DNA from: Affinibrenneria salicis
GTDB lineage: Bacteria > Pseudomonadota > Gammaproteobacteria > Enterobacterales > Enterobacteriaceae
Direction of reading: 5' to 3'
Assembly: GCF_008710095.1 (NCBI RefSeq)
Contig: NZ_VYKJ01000005.1
Coordinates: forward strand, 127,375-191,374
Length of the DNA stretch: 64,000 nt
Part shown: positions 1 through 11,309 of the stretch, piece after piece
Numbering within the stretch: position 1 is the stretch's first letter
How the letters are laid out: each line of letters opens with the position of its first letter
The notes under the pieces: model-generated
The model's database searches: none
What the model saw: only the letters and a program-made list of their open reading frames with translations
What the model was told of the DNA's origin: nothing
Made by a program: the position numbers and the translations under genes

Positions 1-1
1 A

Positions 2-331
2 TATCCGGGCCAGCTGTCCGGCGGCCAGCAGCAGCGCGTCGCCATCGCGCGCGCGCTGTGCATGGATCCGATCGCGATGCTGTTCGATGAGCCGACTTCC
101 GCGCTCGACCCGGAGATGATCAACGAAGTACTGGACGTCATGGTCGAACTGGCTCAGGAAGGCATGACCATGATGGTGGTCACCCACGAAATGGGCTTCG
201 CCCGTAAGGTGGCGCACCGGGTTATTTTCATGGACGAAGGGAAAATCATCGAAGACACGCGCAAAGAGGATTTCTTCAACAACCCTCAGTCCGATCGCGC
301 CAAAGATTTTCTCGCCAAAATCCTGCATTAA
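2..331 (+). CDS. gltL: Glutamate/aspartate ABC transporter ATP-binding protein, 3' part
   Basis: C-terminal part (about 109 residues) of a polar amino acid ABC transporter ATPase; the 5' end lies outside the window. The reading frame enters with the signature motif [15 protein letters not shown], followed by the Walker B segment [13 protein letters not shown] and the H-loop [12 protein letters not shown], so the nucleotide-binding half is intact. The family couples ATP hydrolysis at the inner membrane to uptake of glutamate and aspartate with GltI, GltJ and GltK. The gltL name rests on its position next to ybeL and leuS, as in E. coli; the motifs alone would also fit other polar amino acid ATPases. 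Confidence 0.88.
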   Translation, partial: YPGQLSGGQQQRVAIARALCMDPIAMLFDEPTSALDPEMINEVLDVMVELAQEGMTMMVVTHEMGFARKVAHRVIFMDEGKIIEDTRKEDFFNNPQSDRAKDFLAKILH

Positions 332-339
332 ACTCACCA

Positions 340-366
340 GGGTGCCCGGACGGGCGCCCGCGTTTT
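340..366 (+). terminator. Putative terminator after gltL
   Basis: A GGTGCC/GGCGCC hairpin with a six-base loop begins about ten bases after the gltL stop and is followed by CGCGTTTT. The stem contains one G-U pair and the U tract is short, so it is a moderate intrinsic terminator between convergent gltL and ybeL. Confidence 0.5.
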
Positions 367-390
367 ACCCGTGCGCCGCAGCGGCCCGGC

Positions 391-879
391 TCAGGGCTGA
401 AACGGCTGGCGATGAAACTGATCGTGCGCGCATTTGGGGCACAAAGGCAGCACCTCCGGCGTATAAAACGCCATGCGATGGTGGCACTGTTCGCAGACCA
501 GATTACCCAGCCCCACCACCTCACCGCTGTGATAGACGCCGTGGTGCGTAACGTCCTTAAAGATTTCCCGCCACTCCAGTTGGGTTTTATCGGTGATATC
601 GGCCAGTTCCTGCCACAGGCTCTCCCTGATAACCCGCATAAACACGCTATCGCTGAACTCGTCCTCGCGCCGGCTTTCGCCGTAGCTACGCGCAAACTCT
701 TCCAGATCGCGCCGCACCGCCTGCAGCACCTGCTCCACTTCGCTCTGCGCCAGCTCGCCGTCGCGCAACAGAGCCTGCCGCGCGCTCTCGATCAGGCGCT
801 CTAAATCACGTTCGCCATCCTTTAACCGGGCGGTTAATGAAGGCATTAACTCACGATAATGGCGGGTTACCTTATTCAT
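391..879 (-). CDS. ybeL: YbeL family zinc-ribbon protein (DUF1451)
   Basis: A 162-residue cytoplasmic protein of unknown function. The N-terminal two thirds is charged and probably helical, beginning MNKVTRHYRELMPSL. The C-terminal third carries two CxxC pairs, VCEQCHHR and LCPKCAHD, that would form a zinc ribbon. An AAGGAG ribosome binding site lies seven bases before the ATG. It is convergent with gltL and divergent from leuS, the same neighbourhood as in E. coli. The family call is firm from the zinc ribbon, length and location, but no activity can be deduced. Confidence 0.9.
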   Translation of the reverse strand: MNKVTRHYRELMPSLTARLKDGERDLERLIESARQALLRDGELAQSEVEQVLQAVRRDLEEFARSYGESRREDEFSDSVFMRVIRESLWQELADITDKTQLEWREIFKDVTHHGVYHSGEVVGLGNLVCEQCHHRMAFYTPEVLPLCPKCAHDQFHRQPFQP

Positions 880-1068
880 ATACCGACTCCTTTGTTGTCA
901 GGCTCAGTCCCCAAGCCCGGATACGTTTACCTCGCCCGATACTGCCCTAACGCTGTTATTTTAGCCTGGATCGCGCCTTCCGCCGCTGCCGACGCTGATA
1001 TCTGCGCAATATTGCAGCCATTTGTCGCGAGAGAGAGAGAGAAATCTGCCTCAGTCCGGTTCAGGGTG

Positions 1069-1098
1069 TTGTTGCCTTCGCCGCTTATCAGCTATGCT
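1069..1098 (+). promoter_or_regulatory. Candidate sigma-70 promoter for leuS
   Basis: TTGTTG, an 18-base spacer and TATGCT lie about 75 bases before the leuS start in the 292-base ybeL-leuS gap. Nothing else in the gap resembles a better promoter. The gap also holds a short GA repeat at 1028-1041. Confidence 0.4.
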
Positions 1099-1171
1099 AT
1101 GCGGATCTTTTGTTATGAATCAGAACACGCTACTGGCGTAGCTATTCTTTACTATAGGACTACTGGCCGCC

Positions 1172-3754
1172 ATGCAAGAGCAATACCGCCCGGAAGAGAT
1201 CGAAAACCACGTCCAGCTTCACTGGCAGGAACAACAAACTTTCAAAGTGACCGAAGATCCCAGCAAGGAAAAGTATTACTGCCTTTCCATGTTGCCTTAT
1301 CCTTCCGGCCGTCTGCACATGGGACACGTGCGCAACTACACCATTGGCGATGTGATCTCGCGCTATCAGCGCATGCTGGGCAAAAACGTACTGCAGCCTA
1401 TCGGCTGGGATGCGTTTGGCCTGCCGGCCGAAGGCGCGGCGGTAAAAAACAACACCGCGCCGGCGCCGTGGACCTATTCCAATATCGACTATATGAAAAA
1501 CCAGCTGCGCCTGCTGGGCTTCGGCTATGACTGGGATCGCGAAGTCACCACCTGTAAACCGGACTATTACCGCTGGGAACAGTGGTTCTTCACCAAACTG
1601 TATGAAAAAGGTCTGGTATACAAAAAAACCTCCGCGGTGAACTGGTGTCCGAACGACCAGACGGTGCTGGCCAACGAACAGGTCATTGACGGCTGCTGCT
1701 GGCGCTGCGACACCAAAGTCGAGCGCAAAGAGATCCCGCAGTGGTTCATCAAGATCACCGACTATGCCGATCAACTGCTGAACGATCTGGATACGCTGGA
1801 AAGCTGGCCGGAACAGGTCAAGATCATGCAGCGCAACTGGATTGGCCGCTCCGAAGGGGTGGACATCACCTTTGATATCGCGGACAGCCAGGACAAACTG
1901 ACCGTCTATACCACCCGCCCGGACACCTTTATGGGCGTGACTTACGTCGCCATCGCCGCCGCGCACCCGCTGGCGCTGCAGGCGTCCGCCGGCAATCCGG
2001 CGCTGGCCGACTTCATCGAAGAATGCCGCAACACCAAAGTGGCCGAAGCCGAAATGGCGACGATGGAGAAGAAAGGCATGGCGACCGGCGTGTACGCCAT
2101 CCACCCGCTGACCGGAGAGAAAGTGCCGGTCTGGGCGGCCAACTTCGTACTGATGGATTACGGCACCGGCGCCGTGATGGCGGTTCCGGGGCACGACCAG
2201 CGCGACTGGGAGTTCGCCACCAAATACGGTCTGTCGATCAAAGCGGTAATTCTGGACGGCGACGGCAACAAACCGGATCTGTCCGCCCAGGCGATGACCG
2301 AAAAAGGCCGGCTGTTTAATTCCGGCGAGTTCGACGGTCTGGATTTCGACGCCGCCTTCAACGCCATCGCCGACAAACTGGTCGCCAAAGGCGTGGGCGA
2401 ACGCAAGGTCAACTACCGTTTGCGCGACTGGGGCGTATCGCGCCAGCGCTACTGGGGCGCGCCGATCCCGATGGTCACGCTGGAAGACGGCACGGTAATG
2501 CCGACGCCGGTCGATCAACTGCCGGTCATACTGCCGGAAGACGTGGTGATGGACGGCATCACCAGCCCGATTAAAGCCGATCCGCAATGGGCGAAAACCA
2601 GCGTAAACGGCAAACCGGCGCTGCGCGAGACGGATACCTTCGATACCTTTATGGAGTCATCCTGGTACTATGCGCGCTACACCTGCCCGCAGTACGATCA
2701 GGGTATGCTGGATCCCGCCGCGGCAAACTACTGGCTGCCGGTCGATCAGTACGTGGGCGGTATCGAACACGCCATCATGCATCTGATGTACTTCCGCTTC
2801 TTCCACAAACTGCTGCGCGACGCCGGCCTGGTGAATTCCGACGAACCGGCCAAACGGCTGCTGTGTCAGGGCATGGTGCTGGCCGATGCGTTCTACTACC
2901 TCGGCGACAACGGCGAACGCATCTGGGTTTCGCCGGTCGATGTCAACGTGGAGCGCGACGATAAAGGCCGCATCGTTAAAGCGACCGACAATGCCGGGCG
3001 CGAGGTGGTATACGCGGGCATGAGCAAGATGTCCAAGTCCAAGAATAACGGCATCGACCCGCAAGTCATGGTGGAAAAATACGGCGCGGATACCGTGCGC
3101 CTGTTTATGATGTTCGCCGCGCCGGCAGAAATGACGCTCGAATGGCAGGAATCCGGCGTGGAAGGCGCCAACCGCTTCCTGAAACGCGTATGGAAACTGG
3201 TGTACGATCATAGCGAAAAAGGCGCCGCCCAGCCGCTGGACGTCGCCGCGCTGAACGACGATCAGAAAGCGCTGCGTCGCGATCTGCACAAAACGATCGC
3301 CAAAGTGACCGATGATATCGGCCGCCGTCAGACCTTTAACACCGCGATTGCGGCGATTATGGAACTGATGAACAAGCTGGGTCGCGCGCCGCAGGGCAGC
3401 CAACAGGATCGCGCCCTGCTGCAGGAAGCTCTGCTGGCGGTGGTGCGCATGCTGTATCCGTTTACTCCGCACGTCTGCTTTGTCCTGTGGCAGGCGCTGC
3501 AGGGCCACGGCGATATCGATACCGCGCCGTGGCCGGTTGCGGATGAAAGCGCAATGGTGGAAGATTCGAAACTGGTTGTTATCCAGGTTAACGGCAAAGT
3601 GCGAGGCAGAATCACCGTTGCCGCGGACGCCAGCGAAGCGCAGGTGCGCGAGCGGGCGGCTCAGGAACCCCTGGTGGCAAAATATCTGGACGGAGTCACC
3701 GTGCGTAAAGCCATCTTTGTCCCCGGCAAACTGCTTAACCTGGTTGTAGGTTAA
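1172..3754 (+). CDS. leuS: Leucyl-tRNA synthetase
   Basis: Class Ia aminoacyl-tRNA synthetase that charges tRNA-Leu in the cytoplasm. It has 860 residues, the usual bacterial length. The HMGH form of the HIGH motif is at residues 49-52 and KMSKS at 619-623. The CP1 editing domain is recognisable from TTRPDTFMG and from the [16 protein letters not shown] segment, whose Asp is needed to hydrolyse mischarged tRNA. The ATG at 1172 gives the usual N terminus [11 protein letters not shown], although the ribosome binding site is weak. It heads a run leuS-lptE-holA-nadD with gaps or overlaps of at most 14 bases, arguing for co-transcription. Confidence 0.98.
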   Translation: MQEQYRPEEIENHVQLHWQEQQTFKVTEDPSKEKYYCLSMLPYPSGRLHMGHVRNYTIGDVISRYQRMLGKNVLQPIGWDAFGLPAEGAAVKNNTAPAPWTYSNIDYMKNQLRLLGFGYDWDREVTTCKPDYYRWEQWFFTKLYEKGLVYKKTSAVNWCPNDQTVLANEQVIDGCCWRCDTKVERKEIPQWFIKITDYADQLLNDLDTLESWPEQVKIMQRNWIGRSEGVDITFDIADSQDKLTVYTTRPDTFMGVTYVAIAAAHPLALQASAGNPALADFIEECRNTKVAEAEMATMEKKGMATGVYAIHPLTGEKVPVWAANFVLMDYGTGAVMAVPGHDQRDWEFATKYGLSIKAVILDGDGNKPDLSAQAMTEKGRLFNSGEFDGLDFDAAFNAIADKLVAKGVGERKVNYRLRDWGVSRQRYWGAPIPMVTLEDGTVMPTPVDQLPVILPEDVVMDGITSPIKADPQWAKTSVNGKPALRETDTFDTFMESSWYYARYTCPQYDQGMLDPAAANYWLPVDQYVGGIEHAIMHLMYFRFFHKLLRDAGLVNSDEPAKRLLCQGMVLADAFYYLGDNGERIWVSPVDVNVERDDKGRIVKATDNAGREVVYAGMSKMSKSKNNGIDPQVMVEKYGADTVRLFMMFAAPAEMTLEWQESGVEGANRFLKRVWKLVYDHSEKGAAQPLDVAALNDDQKALRRDLHKTIAKVTDDIGRRQTFNTAIAAIMELMNKLGRAPQGSQQDRALLQEALLAVVRMLYPFTPHVCFVLWQALQGHGDIDTAPWPVADESAMVEDSKLVVIQVNGKVRGRITVAADASEAQVRERAAQEPLVAKYLDGVTVRKAIFVPGKLLNLVVG

Positions 3755-3768
3755 GGCAAGGAGGAACT

Positions 3769-4332
3769 GTGCGACATCGTATACTGACGTTGTTGCTGGG
3801 CCTGGCGGTGTTAGTCACCGCCGGTTGCGGCTTTCATTTGCGCGGCACGACTCAGGTGCCGACGCAGCTGCAAACGCTGCAGCTGGATAGTACCGACCCT
3901 TACGGTCCGCTGGCGCGCGCCATCCGCAAGCAATTGCGCGACAGCGACGTCACCGTGATTAGCGACGCGACGCGTCAGGATATTCCGTCGCTGCGCATCC
4001 TGGACTCCTCGGAGAAAAAAGACACCGCGTCGGTGTTCCAGGATGGCAAAACGGCCGAATATCAGATGGTGCTCAAAGTGAACGCGCAGGTGCTGCTGCC
4101 GGGTAAAGATATCTACCCGCTCAGCGTCAGCGTATTCCGCACCTTCTTCGATAACCCGCTGACCGCGTTGGCTAAAGATGCCGAACAGGACATTATTCGT
4201 CAGGAGATGCGCGAGCAGGCCGCCCAGCAGCTGGTGCGGAAACTGCTTACCATCAACGCCAGCGAAGAAGTCAAAAACCGTCAGCAACGGGCGGAAGCCG
4301 TTCAGGCGCCGACGCCCGCCGCCGGTTCATGA
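3769..4332 (+). CDS. lptE: LPS assembly lipoprotein LptE
   Basis: An outer membrane lipoprotein that plugs the LptD barrel and helps insert lipopolysaccharide into the outer leaflet. The 187 residues open with a lipoprotein signal peptide ending in VTAGC, putting the lipidated cysteine at residue 21, followed by the family's GFHLRG start. The start is GTG, preceded by a strong AAGGAGGA site 14 bases after the leuS stop. The low-complexity C terminus rich in Ala, Pro and Gln is typical. The stop overlaps the holA start by four bases (ATGA), indicating translational coupling. Confidence 0.95.
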   Translation: MRHRILTLLLGLAVLVTAGCGFHLRGTTQVPTQLQTLQLDSTDPYGPLARAIRKQLRDSDVTVISDATRQDIPSLRILDSSEKKDTASVFQDGKTAEYQMVLKVNAQVLLPGKDIYPLSVSVFRTFFDNPLTALAKDAEQDIIRQEMREQAAQQLVRKLLTINASEEVKNRQQRAEAVQAPTPAAGS

Positions 4333-5363
4333 CGCGTCTTTACCCTGAACAACTGGTCGCGCAGCTCAATGATGGGCTGCGCGCCTGTTATCTGGTGTGC
4401 GGCAATGAACCGCTGTTAATCCAGGAAAGTCTCGATCATATTCGTCAGGCCGCGCGTCAGCAGGGCTTTACCGAACACTTCGCCTTCACCCTTGATCAAC
4501 ATACCGACTGGCAGGCCATCTTTAGCCTGTGTCAGGCGCTCAGTCTGTTTTCCCAGCGGCAGAGCCTGCAGCTGACGCTGCCGGAAAACGGTCTGAACGC
4601 GGCCATCGCCGACGGCCTCGGTAAACTGGCCGGGTTGCTGCATCCCGATATTCTGCTGCTGCTGCGCGGCAACCGGCTGACCAAAGCGCAGGAAAACAGC
4701 GCCTGGTTCCGCGCGCTGTCGAAGAACGGGGTTTACGTGAGTTGTCTGACGCCGGAGCAGGCGCAACTGCCGCGCTGGGTGCTGCAGCGCGCCAAAGCGA
4801 TGAATCTGGCGCTGGATGAGCCGGCGAATCAGCTTATCTGCTACTGCTACGAGGGCAACCTGCTGGCCCTGAGTCAGGCGCTGCAGCGTCTGGCCCTGCT
4901 CTACCCCGACGGTAAACTGACGCTGCCGCGCGTGGAGCAGGCGGTCAGCGACGCCGCTCACTTCACGCCGTTCCACTGGCTGGATGCGCTGATGGCCGGC
5001 AAAAGCAAACGGGCCTGGCACATCCTGCAGCAGCTACGCCAGGAAGAAAGCGAGCCGGTGATCCTGCTGCGCACGCTGCAGCGTGAACTGATGCTGCTAT
5101 TGACCCTGCAGCGGCAGATGGCGCAGACGCCGCTGCGCGCCCTGTTCGACCAGCACAAGGTATGGCAGAATCGCCGCCCGTTGCTGACACAGGCGCTGCA
5201 GCGCCTGTCGGGACAGCAGATCCGGCAAGCGGTTGCGCTATTGACCCGGGTGGAGATCGCGTTAAAGCAGAATTATGACCAGGACGTCTGGCCGGAGCTG
5301 GAAACGCTGTCGATGCTCCTGTGCGGAAAAACCTTGCCGGCGAGCCTGTCAGATGCGGAATAA
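4329..5363 (+). CDS. holA: DNA polymerase III subunit delta
   Basis: Delta subunit of the clamp loader, which opens the beta sliding clamp during loading on DNA. It has 344 residues, about the E. coli length. The N terminus ([13 protein letters not shown]) is followed by the Rossmann-like module with the [11 protein letters not shown] segment near residues 24-34, which replaces the Walker A motif of true ATPases, then the helical collar domain. It overlaps lptE by four bases and nadD by eleven. This holA position between lptE and nadD is conserved in enterobacteria. Confidence 0.95.
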   Translation: MTRLYPEQLVAQLNDGLRACYLVCGNEPLLIQESLDHIRQAARQQGFTEHFAFTLDQHTDWQAIFSLCQALSLFSQRQSLQLTLPENGLNAAIADGLGKLAGLLHPDILLLLRGNRLTKAQENSAWFRALSKNGVYVSCLTPEQAQLPRWVLQRAKAMNLALDEPANQLICYCYEGNLLALSQALQRLALLYPDGKLTLPRVEQAVSDAAHFTPFHWLDALMAGKSKRAWHILQQLRQEESEPVILLRTLQRELMLLLTLQRQMAQTPLRALFDQHKVWQNRRPLLTQALQRLSGQQIRQAVALLTRVEIALKQNYDQDVWPELETLSMLLCGKTLPASLSDAE

Positions 5364-6018
5364 TCCGAAAAATACGCCGTTGGCCGCGTTCTTCGGCGGC
5401 ACCTTCGACCCGATCCATTACGGCCATCTGCGCCCGGTCGGCGCGCTGGCCCGGCAGGTGGGGCTAACCCGGATCACTCTGCTGCCCAACAATGTCCCGC
5501 CCCACCGGCCGCAGCCCGAAGCCAGCGCTGCACAGCGCAAGGCCATGGCCGAACTGGCGGTCGCCGACAACCCGCTGTTCGACGTTGACGATCGCGAGCT
5601 ACAACGCGCCACCCCGTCTTACACCATCGATACGCTGGAAGGCCTGCGGCGCGAACGCGGCGCGCGGGCGCCGCTGGCGTTTATCATCGGCCAGGATTCT
5701 CTGCAGACGCTGCATCTGTGGCACCGCTGGCAGGATCTGCTGGGCGTCTGCCATCTGCTGGTCTGCGCGCGGCCCGGCTATAGCGACACGCTGTCCACGC
5801 CCGAACTGCGGCAGTGGCTGGCGCGCCACCGGGCGCAGGCGCCTCTGGCGCTGCATCAGCAACCGCACGGACTGATTTATCTCGCCGATACGCCGCTGCT
5901 GGCCATCTCCGCCACCGAGATCCGCCAGCGTCGCCATCGCCATGATGCGGTCAATGACTTACTTCCGCCGGCCGTTCTGCATTATATTGATACGAACGGC
6001 CTCTATCGTCAGGCGTAA
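5353..6018 (+). CDS. nadD: Nicotinate-mononucleotide adenylyltransferase
   Basis: Transfers AMP from ATP to nicotinate mononucleotide to form deamido-NAD in NAD biosynthesis. The protein is 221 residues from the ATG at 5353, which lies inside the end of holA. An in-frame start at 5275 is possible but would add 26 residues lacking family character. The nucleotidyltransferase signature [11 protein letters not shown] is at residues 15-25 and the second motif ISATEIR is near residue 188. In E. coli the next gene is a phosphatase (cobC/phpB); here it is absent and rsfS follows after 168 bases. Confidence 0.95.
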   Translation: MRNNPKNTPLAAFFGGTFDPIHYGHLRPVGALARQVGLTRITLLPNNVPPHRPQPEASAAQRKAMAELAVADNPLFDVDDRELQRATPSYTIDTLEGLRRERGARAPLAFIIGQDSLQTLHLWHRWQDLLGVCHLLVCARPGYSDTLSTPELRQWLARHRAQAPLALHQQPHGLIYLADTPLLAISATEIRQRRHRHDAVNDLLPPAVLHYIDTNGLYRQA

Positions 6019-6186
6019 GGTTTATATCGCTCATGCCCGCCGCATGGTATACTCCGCCGCTGGTTTAAACCGCCGTAATTAGCCGCAAAACACCGGCGCG
6101 GCGGGCTATTTCATATTGCGGGCGCCGGGCATCCGGCGGTCGCGGCCGTATCTATTTTGACGACAAACACACCCGAGGGGGAAGCG

Positions 6187-6504
6187 TTGCAAGGTCAGGC
6201 ACTCCAGAACTTTGTTATCGATAAAATTGATGATTTAAAAGGCCAGGACATTGTTTCGATCGATGTTCAGGGTAAATCCAGCATTACCGACTATATGGTG
6301 ATCTGCACCGGGACGTCGAACCGTCACGTCGCCGCGATCGCCAGCCACGTGGTCGAGGAATCGCGCGCCGCCGGTCTGCCCGCGCCCGGCGTGGAAGGCG
6401 GCCGGGAAGCCGACTGGATCGTGGTCGATCTGGGCGAAGTCATCGTGCACGTGATGCAGGACGACAGCCGGCAGCTGTATGAGCTGGAAAAACTCTGGGG
6501 TTAA
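6187..6504 (+). CDS. rsfS: Ribosomal silencing factor RsfS
   Basis: Binds ribosomal protein uL14 on the 50S subunit and blocks joining of 30S, limiting translation in stationary phase. The TTG start at 6187 is preferred because a GAGGGGG site lies just before it and it gives the 105-residue family length beginning [16 protein letters not shown]. An upstream start at 6157 would add ten residues and hide that site. The family motifs [16 protein letters not shown] and GEVIVHVMQ are present. The stop is three bases before rlmH, so the two are surely co-transcribed. The 168-base gap before it contains a TATACT that might be a -10 element. Confidence 0.95.
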   Translation: MQGQALQNFVIDKIDDLKGQDIVSIDVQGKSSITDYMVICTGTSNRHVAAIASHVVEESRAAGLPAPGVEGGREADWIVVDLGEVIVHVMQDDSRQLYELEKLWG

Positions 6505-6507
6505 CGC

Positions 6508-6978
6508 GTGAAACTGCAACTGGTGGCTGTAGGCACGAAAATGCCTGACTGGGTGCAAACCGGCTTTACCGATTACCTGCGCCGTTTTCCGAAAGATATG
6601 CCGTTCGAATTGCTGGAAATCCCGGCGGGTAAGCGCGGCAAAAACGCCGATATCCGCCGCATCCTGGAACGCGAAGGGGAGCAGATGCTGGCCGCCGTCG
6701 GCAAAGGCAACCGCATCGTCACGCTCGATATCCCCGGCGCCCGCTGGGAAACCGCACAGCTGGCCGGACAGCTGGAACGCTGGAAACAAGACGGTCGCGA
6801 TATCAGTCTATTGATTGGCGGTCCCGAGGGACTGGCGCCCGCCTGCAAAGCGGCGGCCGAGCAAAGCTGGTCGCTGTCCCCGTTAACCTTGCCCCACCCG
6901 CTCGTGCGCGTTCTGGTGGCGGAAAGTCTGTATCGAGCCTGGAGCATTACCACCAATCATCCTTACCATCGGGAATAG
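6508..6978 (+). CDS. rlmH: 23S rRNA pseudouridine-1915 N3-methyltransferase
   Basis: SPOUT-class methyltransferase that methylates pseudouridine 1915 in helix 69 of 23S rRNA on assembled 70S ribosomes. It has 156 residues from a GTG start and is almost identical in layout to the E. coli protein, with one extra residue near position 69. The SAM-binding knot includes LLIGGPEGL and the C terminus is [11 protein letters not shown], as is typical. It sits between rsfS and mrdA in a conserved cell-cycle and translation cluster. Confidence 0.97.
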   Translation: MKLQLVAVGTKMPDWVQTGFTDYLRRFPKDMPFELLEIPAGKRGKNADIRRILEREGEQMLAAVGKGNRIVTLDIPGARWETAQLAGQLERWKQDGRDISLLIGGPEGLAPACKAAAEQSWSLSPLTLPHPLVRVLVAESLYRAWSITTNHPYHRE

Positions 6979-7014
6979 GGCGATAACATGAACAACGTGA
7001 AATAACGCTGCAGC

Positions 7015-8919
7015 ATGAAAATAGAACGTAAACCCTTTCGTGACTACACGGCCGAGTCCGCCCTGTTTGTGCGCCGCGCGCTGGTGGCGTTTAGCGGCAT
7101 TCTGCTGCTGAGCGGTATTTTGGTGGCGAACCTGTACCATCTGCAGATTTTACGTTTCGATGATTATCGTACCCGTTCCAATGAAAACCGCATCAAGCTG
7201 GTGCCTATCGCGCCCAGCCGCGGCATTATCTATGACCGCAACGGTATCCCGCTGGCGCTCAACCGCACCATTTATCAGCTGGAGCTGGTGCCGGAAAAAG
7301 TGGCCAATCTGGCCGCCACCCTGCAGGCGCTGAAGCCCATCGTCGATCTGACCGATGAGAACCTGGCGGACTTCGAAAAGGAGCGTAAGCGTTCGCGGCG
7401 TTTCACCTCGATTCCGCTTAAAACCGGTCTGGATGAAACCCAGGTGGCGCGTTTCGCGGTCAACCAGTACCGTTTCCCCGGCGTGGAAGTCAAAGGCTAT
7501 CAGCGCCGCTACTACCCTTACGGCTCCGCGCTGACCCACGTTATCGGCTACGTGTCTAAAATTAACGATAAAGACGTCGAACGGCTGAGCAAAGACGAGA
7601 AACTGGCCGACTACGCCGCGACGCACGATATCGGCAAGCAGGGCATCGAACGCTATTACGAAGATCAGCTGCACGGCAAGCCGGGCTACGAAGAGGTCGA
7701 GGTCAATAACCGCGGACGCGTGATCCGTCAGCTGCACGAACAGCCGCCGCAGGCGGGGAAAGACATCACTCTGACGCTCGATCTAAATCTGCAGATGTAT
7801 ATTGAAAAACTGCTGGAAGGAAGCCGGGCCGCGGTAGTGGTGGTCGATCCGCGCGACGGCGGCATTCTGGCGCTGGTGTCCAATCCGAGCTACGACCCCA
7901 ACCTGTTCGTCGACGGCATCTCCGGCAAGGATTACCGCGCGCTGCTTGACGATCCCAATCGTCCGCTGATCAACCGCGCCACCCAGGGACTTTATCCGCC
8001 CGCCTCCACGGTGAAACCCTATATCGCCGTTTCGGCGCTGAGCGCGGGGGTCATTACCACCAGCACTACGCTCTTCGATCCCGGCTGGTGGCAGTTGCCC
8101 GGTTCGGAAAAACGCTTCCGCGACTGGAAAAAATGGGGACACGGCCGGCTCAATCTGACCAAATCGCTGGAAGAATCGGCGGATACCTTTTTCTATCAGG
8201 TCGCCTACGACATGGGCATCGACCGCCTGTCCGAATGGATGAGTAAATTCGGCTACGGCGAGTACACCGGCATCGATCTGTCCGAAGAGCGCGCCGGCAT
8301 TATGCCGACGCGGGAATGGAAGATGAAGCGCTACAAAAAACCCTGGTATCAGGGCGACACCATTCCGGTCGGCATTGGTCAGGGCTACTGGACCGCCACG
8401 CCGCTGCAGATGGTAAAAGCGCTCACCACGCTGATTAACGACGGCCAGGTGAAAACGCCGCACCTGCTGTACAGTTCGCGCGAAAACGGCGCCATTACCC
8501 CGTGGCGTCAGGAGCAGCACCTGCAGATCGGCGATATTCACTCCGGCTTCTGGGAGATCGCCAAAGACGGTATGTATGGCGTGGCCAACCGCGCCAACGG
8601 GACGGCGCACAAAAGTTTCGTCGACGCGCCCTATAAGATCGCGGCCAAATCCGGTACCGCCCAGGTGTTTGGTCTGAAAGAGAACGAGACCTATAACGCG
8701 CACAAAATCGCCGAACATCTGCGCGACCATAAACTGATGGTGGCTTTCGCTCCTTACAACGAACCGCGCGTGGCGATGTCTATTATTCTGGAGAATGGCG
8801 GCGCCGGGCCGACCGTCGGCACGATCACCCGTCAAATCCTCGACCACATCATGCTGGGCGACAACAATACTGAACTGCCGGTCGCGCCACCCGCCCCGCC
8901 CGGCAGCGAAAGCGAGTAA
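7015..8919 (+). CDS. mrdA: Penicillin-binding protein 2 (rod-shape transpeptidase)
   Basis: Class B PBP, the DD-transpeptidase of the elongasome. It has 634 residues. One N-terminal membrane anchor ([18 protein letters not shown]) is followed by the pedestal domain and the penicillin-binding domain. Active-site motifs: STVK with the nucleophile Ser331, SAD in EESADTFF, and KSGTAQ at about residue 545. The residue before the STVK segment is PAS rather than the PGS I recall for E. coli, a small change next to the nucleophile. It lies eight bases before mrdB, its SEDS polymerase partner. Confidence 0.97.
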   Translation: MKIERKPFRDYTAESALFVRRALVAFSGILLLSGILVANLYHLQILRFDDYRTRSNENRIKLVPIAPSRGIIYDRNGIPLALNRTIYQLELVPEKVANLAATLQALKPIVDLTDENLADFEKERKRSRRFTSIPLKTGLDETQVARFAVNQYRFPGVEVKGYQRRYYPYGSALTHVIGYVSKINDKDVERLSKDEKLADYAATHDIGKQGIERYYEDQLHGKPGYEEVEVNNRGRVIRQLHEQPPQAGKDITLTLDLNLQMYIEKLLEGSRAAVVVVDPRDGGILALVSNPSYDPNLFVDGISGKDYRALLDDPNRPLINRATQGLYPPASTVKPYIAVSALSAGVITTSTTLFDPGWWQLPGSEKRFRDWKKWGHGRLNLTKSLEESADTFFYQVAYDMGIDRLSEWMSKFGYGEYTGIDLSEERAGIMPTREWKMKRYKKPWYQGDTIPVGIGQGYWTATPLQMVKALTTLINDGQVKTPHLLYSSRENGAITPWRQEQHLQIGDIHSGFWEIAKDGMYGVANRANGTAHKSFVDAPYKIAAKSGTAQVFGLKENETYNAHKIAEHLRDHKLMVAFAPYNEPRVAMSIILENGGAGPTVGTITRQILDHIMLGDNNTELPVAPPAPPGSESE

Positions 8920-8927
8920 AACGAGCA

Positions 8928-10040
8928 ATGAGCGAGAACCCACAAAAAGGCTCGATCTGGACGCGTATCCATATCGATCCGCTGTTTCTGATCTGTATCC
9001 TGTCGCTGCTGGGATACAGTCTGCTGGTGATGTGGAGCGCCAGCGGGCAGGATATCGATATGATGGAACGCAAGGTGGTGCAGATTGTGCTCGGCCTGGC
9101 GGTGATGGTGGTGATGGCGCAGATCCCGCCGCGCGTCTACGAAGGCTGGTCGCCCTATCTGTATATCGTGTGCGTGATTTTACTGGTGCTGGTCGACGCC
9201 TTCGGGCAAATCAGTAAAGGCGCGCAGCGCTGGCTGGATCTGGGCGTGGTGCGCTTCCAGCCGTCGGAAATAGCGAAAATCGCCGTGCCGCTGATGGTGG
9301 CGCGTTTTATCAACCGCGATGTCTGCCCGCCCTCGCTGAAAAACACCGGCATCGCGCTGGTGCTGATTTTCGTTCCCACGCTGCTGGTGGCGGCTCAGCC
9401 CGATCTGGGCACCTCGATCCTGGTCGCCGCCTCCGGTCTGTTCGTGCTGTTTCTGGCCGGCATGAGCTGGCGGCTGATCGGCATCGCCGTTCTGCTGGTC
9501 GCGGCGTTTATCCCTATCCTGTGGTTCTTCCTGATGCATGACTATCAGCAGGCGCGGGTGATGATGCTGCTCGACCCGGAAAGCGATCCGCTGGGCGCCG
9601 GTTACCATATTATCCAGTCGAAAATCGCCATCGGTTCCGGCGGGTTATCCGGCAAAGGCTGGCTGCACGGCACCCAGTCGCAGCTGGAGTTCTTGCCGGA
9701 ACGGCATACTGACTTTATCTTTGCTGTATTGGCCGAAGAATTGGGCCTGATTGGCGTACTGATTCTGCTGGCGCTATACCTGTTCCTGATCATGCGCGGT
9801 CTGGTGATCGCGGCCAATGCCCAGACCTCGTTCGGCCGGGTAATGGCCGGCGGGTTAATGCTGATTCTGTTTGTCTATGTGTTCGTCAACATCGGCATGG
9901 TGAGCGGTATTTTACCGGTGGTCGGCGTGCCGCTTCCTCTGGTGAGCTATGGCGGTTCGGCGCTGATTGTGCTGATGGCGGGATTCGGTATCGTGATGTC
10001 GATACATACTCACCGCAAAATGTTATCCCGTAATCTATAG
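8928..10040 (+). CDS. mrdB: Rod-shape SEDS peptidoglycan polymerase RodA
   Basis: Inner membrane SEDS-family glycosyltransferase that polymerises lipid II into glycan strands, working with PBP2. It has 370 residues with about ten hydrophobic segments. The SEDS signature near the C terminus ([24 protein letters not shown], here with MV for IM) is intact, as is the GAQRWLDLG segment. The start ATG at 8928 follows mrdA by eight bases and the two are clearly one operon. The E. coli gene of the same position and length is also called rodA. Confidence 0.97.
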   Translation: MSENPQKGSIWTRIHIDPLFLICILSLLGYSLLVMWSASGQDIDMMERKVVQIVLGLAVMVVMAQIPPRVYEGWSPYLYIVCVILLVLVDAFGQISKGAQRWLDLGVVRFQPSEIAKIAVPLMVARFINRDVCPPSLKNTGIALVLIFVPTLLVAAQPDLGTSILVAASGLFVLFLAGMSWRLIGIAVLLVAAFIPILWFFLMHDYQQARVMMLLDPESDPLGAGYHIIQSKIAIGSGGLSGKGWLHGTQSQLEFLPERHTDFIFAVLAEELGLIGVLILLALYLFLIMRGLVIAANAQTSFGRVMAGGLMLILFVYVFVNIGMVSGILPVVGVPLPLVSYGGSALIVLMAGFGIVMSIHTHRKMLSRNL

Positions 10041-10052
10041 AAGAGGTGAACA

Positions 10053-11129
10053 ATGCGTAAGGAGTGGCTTTGGATCGGCGTGATCGGGCTAACGCTGACG
10101 GCCTGTACCGTCCCGGAACAGCCTCAGTCGCCCCCGTCGAGCGTCTATAGCGGGCCGGTGGAAGAGATCGGCGGCGTCGAACCCCGCTACGAACCCTATA
10201 ACCCCGGCACCCAGCAGGACTACCGCCTCAACGGCCGCAGTTATAAAATCGTCGCCAACCCCGTCAGCTTCAGTGAAACGGGGCTGGCCACCTGGTACGG
10301 CGCCGAGGCCAGCGGCAACCGCACCGCCATCGGAGAAGTATTCGACCCCAACGCGCTGACCGCGGCGCACCCGACGCTGCCCATCCCGAGCTATGTGCGG
10401 GTCACCAACCTCAGCAACGGCCGCCGTCTGGTGGTCAGGGTCAACGATCGCGGTCCTTACACGCCGGGACGCATCATCGATCTGTCGAAAGCCGCCGCCG
10501 AGCGCCTCAATATTTCCAACAATACCAGGGTCAAAGTGGACTTTATTCAGGTGGCGCCGGACGGCACGCTGTCGGGTCCCGGCGCCGTCGGCACCACGGT
10601 GGCGAAACAGAGCTTCGCCCTGCCCGATCGGCCGAATCTGAGTCAGGGTTCGCCGTCTATCGCGGTCATGCCGGCCGTCGCCGATAATAGTGCGCAAACC
10701 GGCGGCATAACTCAGCCCGCCGCCTCGTCGGGCGAGGAAAACGCCAGCCAGCCGCTCACCAGCCCCGCCACGCCGGGCGGTGGTTTCCTCGGCGCCCCCA
10801 GCGCGCTGCCGGCAGGCGTACTGGAAGGCAGCGAACCGGCGCCGGCGGCCGCGCCTCAGACGGCCGTCGCCGGCGTGGCGGAAGGCAATGCCCCGGCGGC
10901 GAGCGGCGGACGCTATCTGGTGCAGGTCGGCGCCCTGAGCGACGCGCAGCGCGCACAGAGCTGGCTCAACAGCCTGAGCAACCAGTTCCACGTTCCCGGT
11001 AAGGTTTCCGCCAGCGGCAATCTTTATCGCGTACAGCTGGGGCCGTTTGAAAGCCACCAGCGCGCGGTGGAACTGCAACAGCGACTGTCTGCCGAAGCGA
11101 GCCAGCAGTCCTTTATCACCACATTGTAA
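10053..11129 (+). CDS. rlpA: Septal ring lytic transglycosylase RlpA
   Basis: An outer membrane lipoprotein that cuts glycan strands lacking stem peptides in some species. The 358 residues start with a lipoprotein signal ending LTAC (Cys18). A double-psi beta-barrel domain spans roughly residues 75-165 (TGLATWYGAEASGNRTA and VRVNDRGPYTPGRIIDLS). A long Ala/Pro/Gly-rich linker follows, then a C-terminal SPOR domain from about residue 284 (GRYLVQVGALSDAQRA) that binds denuded septal glycan. The start is set by GAGGTGA before the ATG, 12 bases after mrdB. Confidence 0.95.
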   Translation: MRKEWLWIGVIGLTLTACTVPEQPQSPPSSVYSGPVEEIGGVEPRYEPYNPGTQQDYRLNGRSYKIVANPVSFSETGLATWYGAEASGNRTAIGEVFDPNALTAAHPTLPIPSYVRVTNLSNGRRLVVRVNDRGPYTPGRIIDLSKAAAERLNISNNTRVKVDFIQVAPDGTLSGPGAVGTTVAKQSFALPDRPNLSQGSPSIAVMPAVADNSAQTGGITQPAASSGEENASQPLTSPATPGGGFLGAPSALPAGVLEGSEPAPAAAPQTAVAGVAEGNAPAASGGRYLVQVGALSDAQRAQSWLNSLSNQFHVPGKVSASGNLYRVQLGPFESHQRAVELQQRLSAEASQQSFITTL

Positions 11130-11137
11130 CCGCCCTC

Positions 11138-11173
11138 GTCCCCCGCTCGCCGTCTGGCGCGCGGGGACTGTTT
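11138..11173 (+). terminator. Putative terminator after rlpA
   Basis: GTCCCC at 11138 pairs with GGGGAC at 11163, followed by TGTTT. The stem is extended by imperfect GC pairs. It sits nine bases after the rlpA stop and would separate the mrdA-mrdB-rlpA unit from dacA. Confidence 0.5.
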
Positions 11174-11309
11174 CGCCCGCCGTCCGGCCGGCGCAGAGAA
11201 ATGCGGCACTGCAAAATCAGGTAACGTAATGTCTGATGCCGGCTTATTTGCCATCTGCTATAGTGTGGCTCGTTTTTAACTTCTATCCACGGATGTCGTT
11301 GTTCCCATC

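Noticed and set aside
1028..1041. GA dinucleotide repeat upstream of leuS
   Set aside because: Too short to infer slippage control, and it lies upstream of the likely promoter.
7783..8943. 386-codon frame antisense to mrdA
   Set aside because: Shadow of codon bias opposite a certain gene. The same applies to long antisense frames under leuS, rlpA, katA, ybbP and terA.
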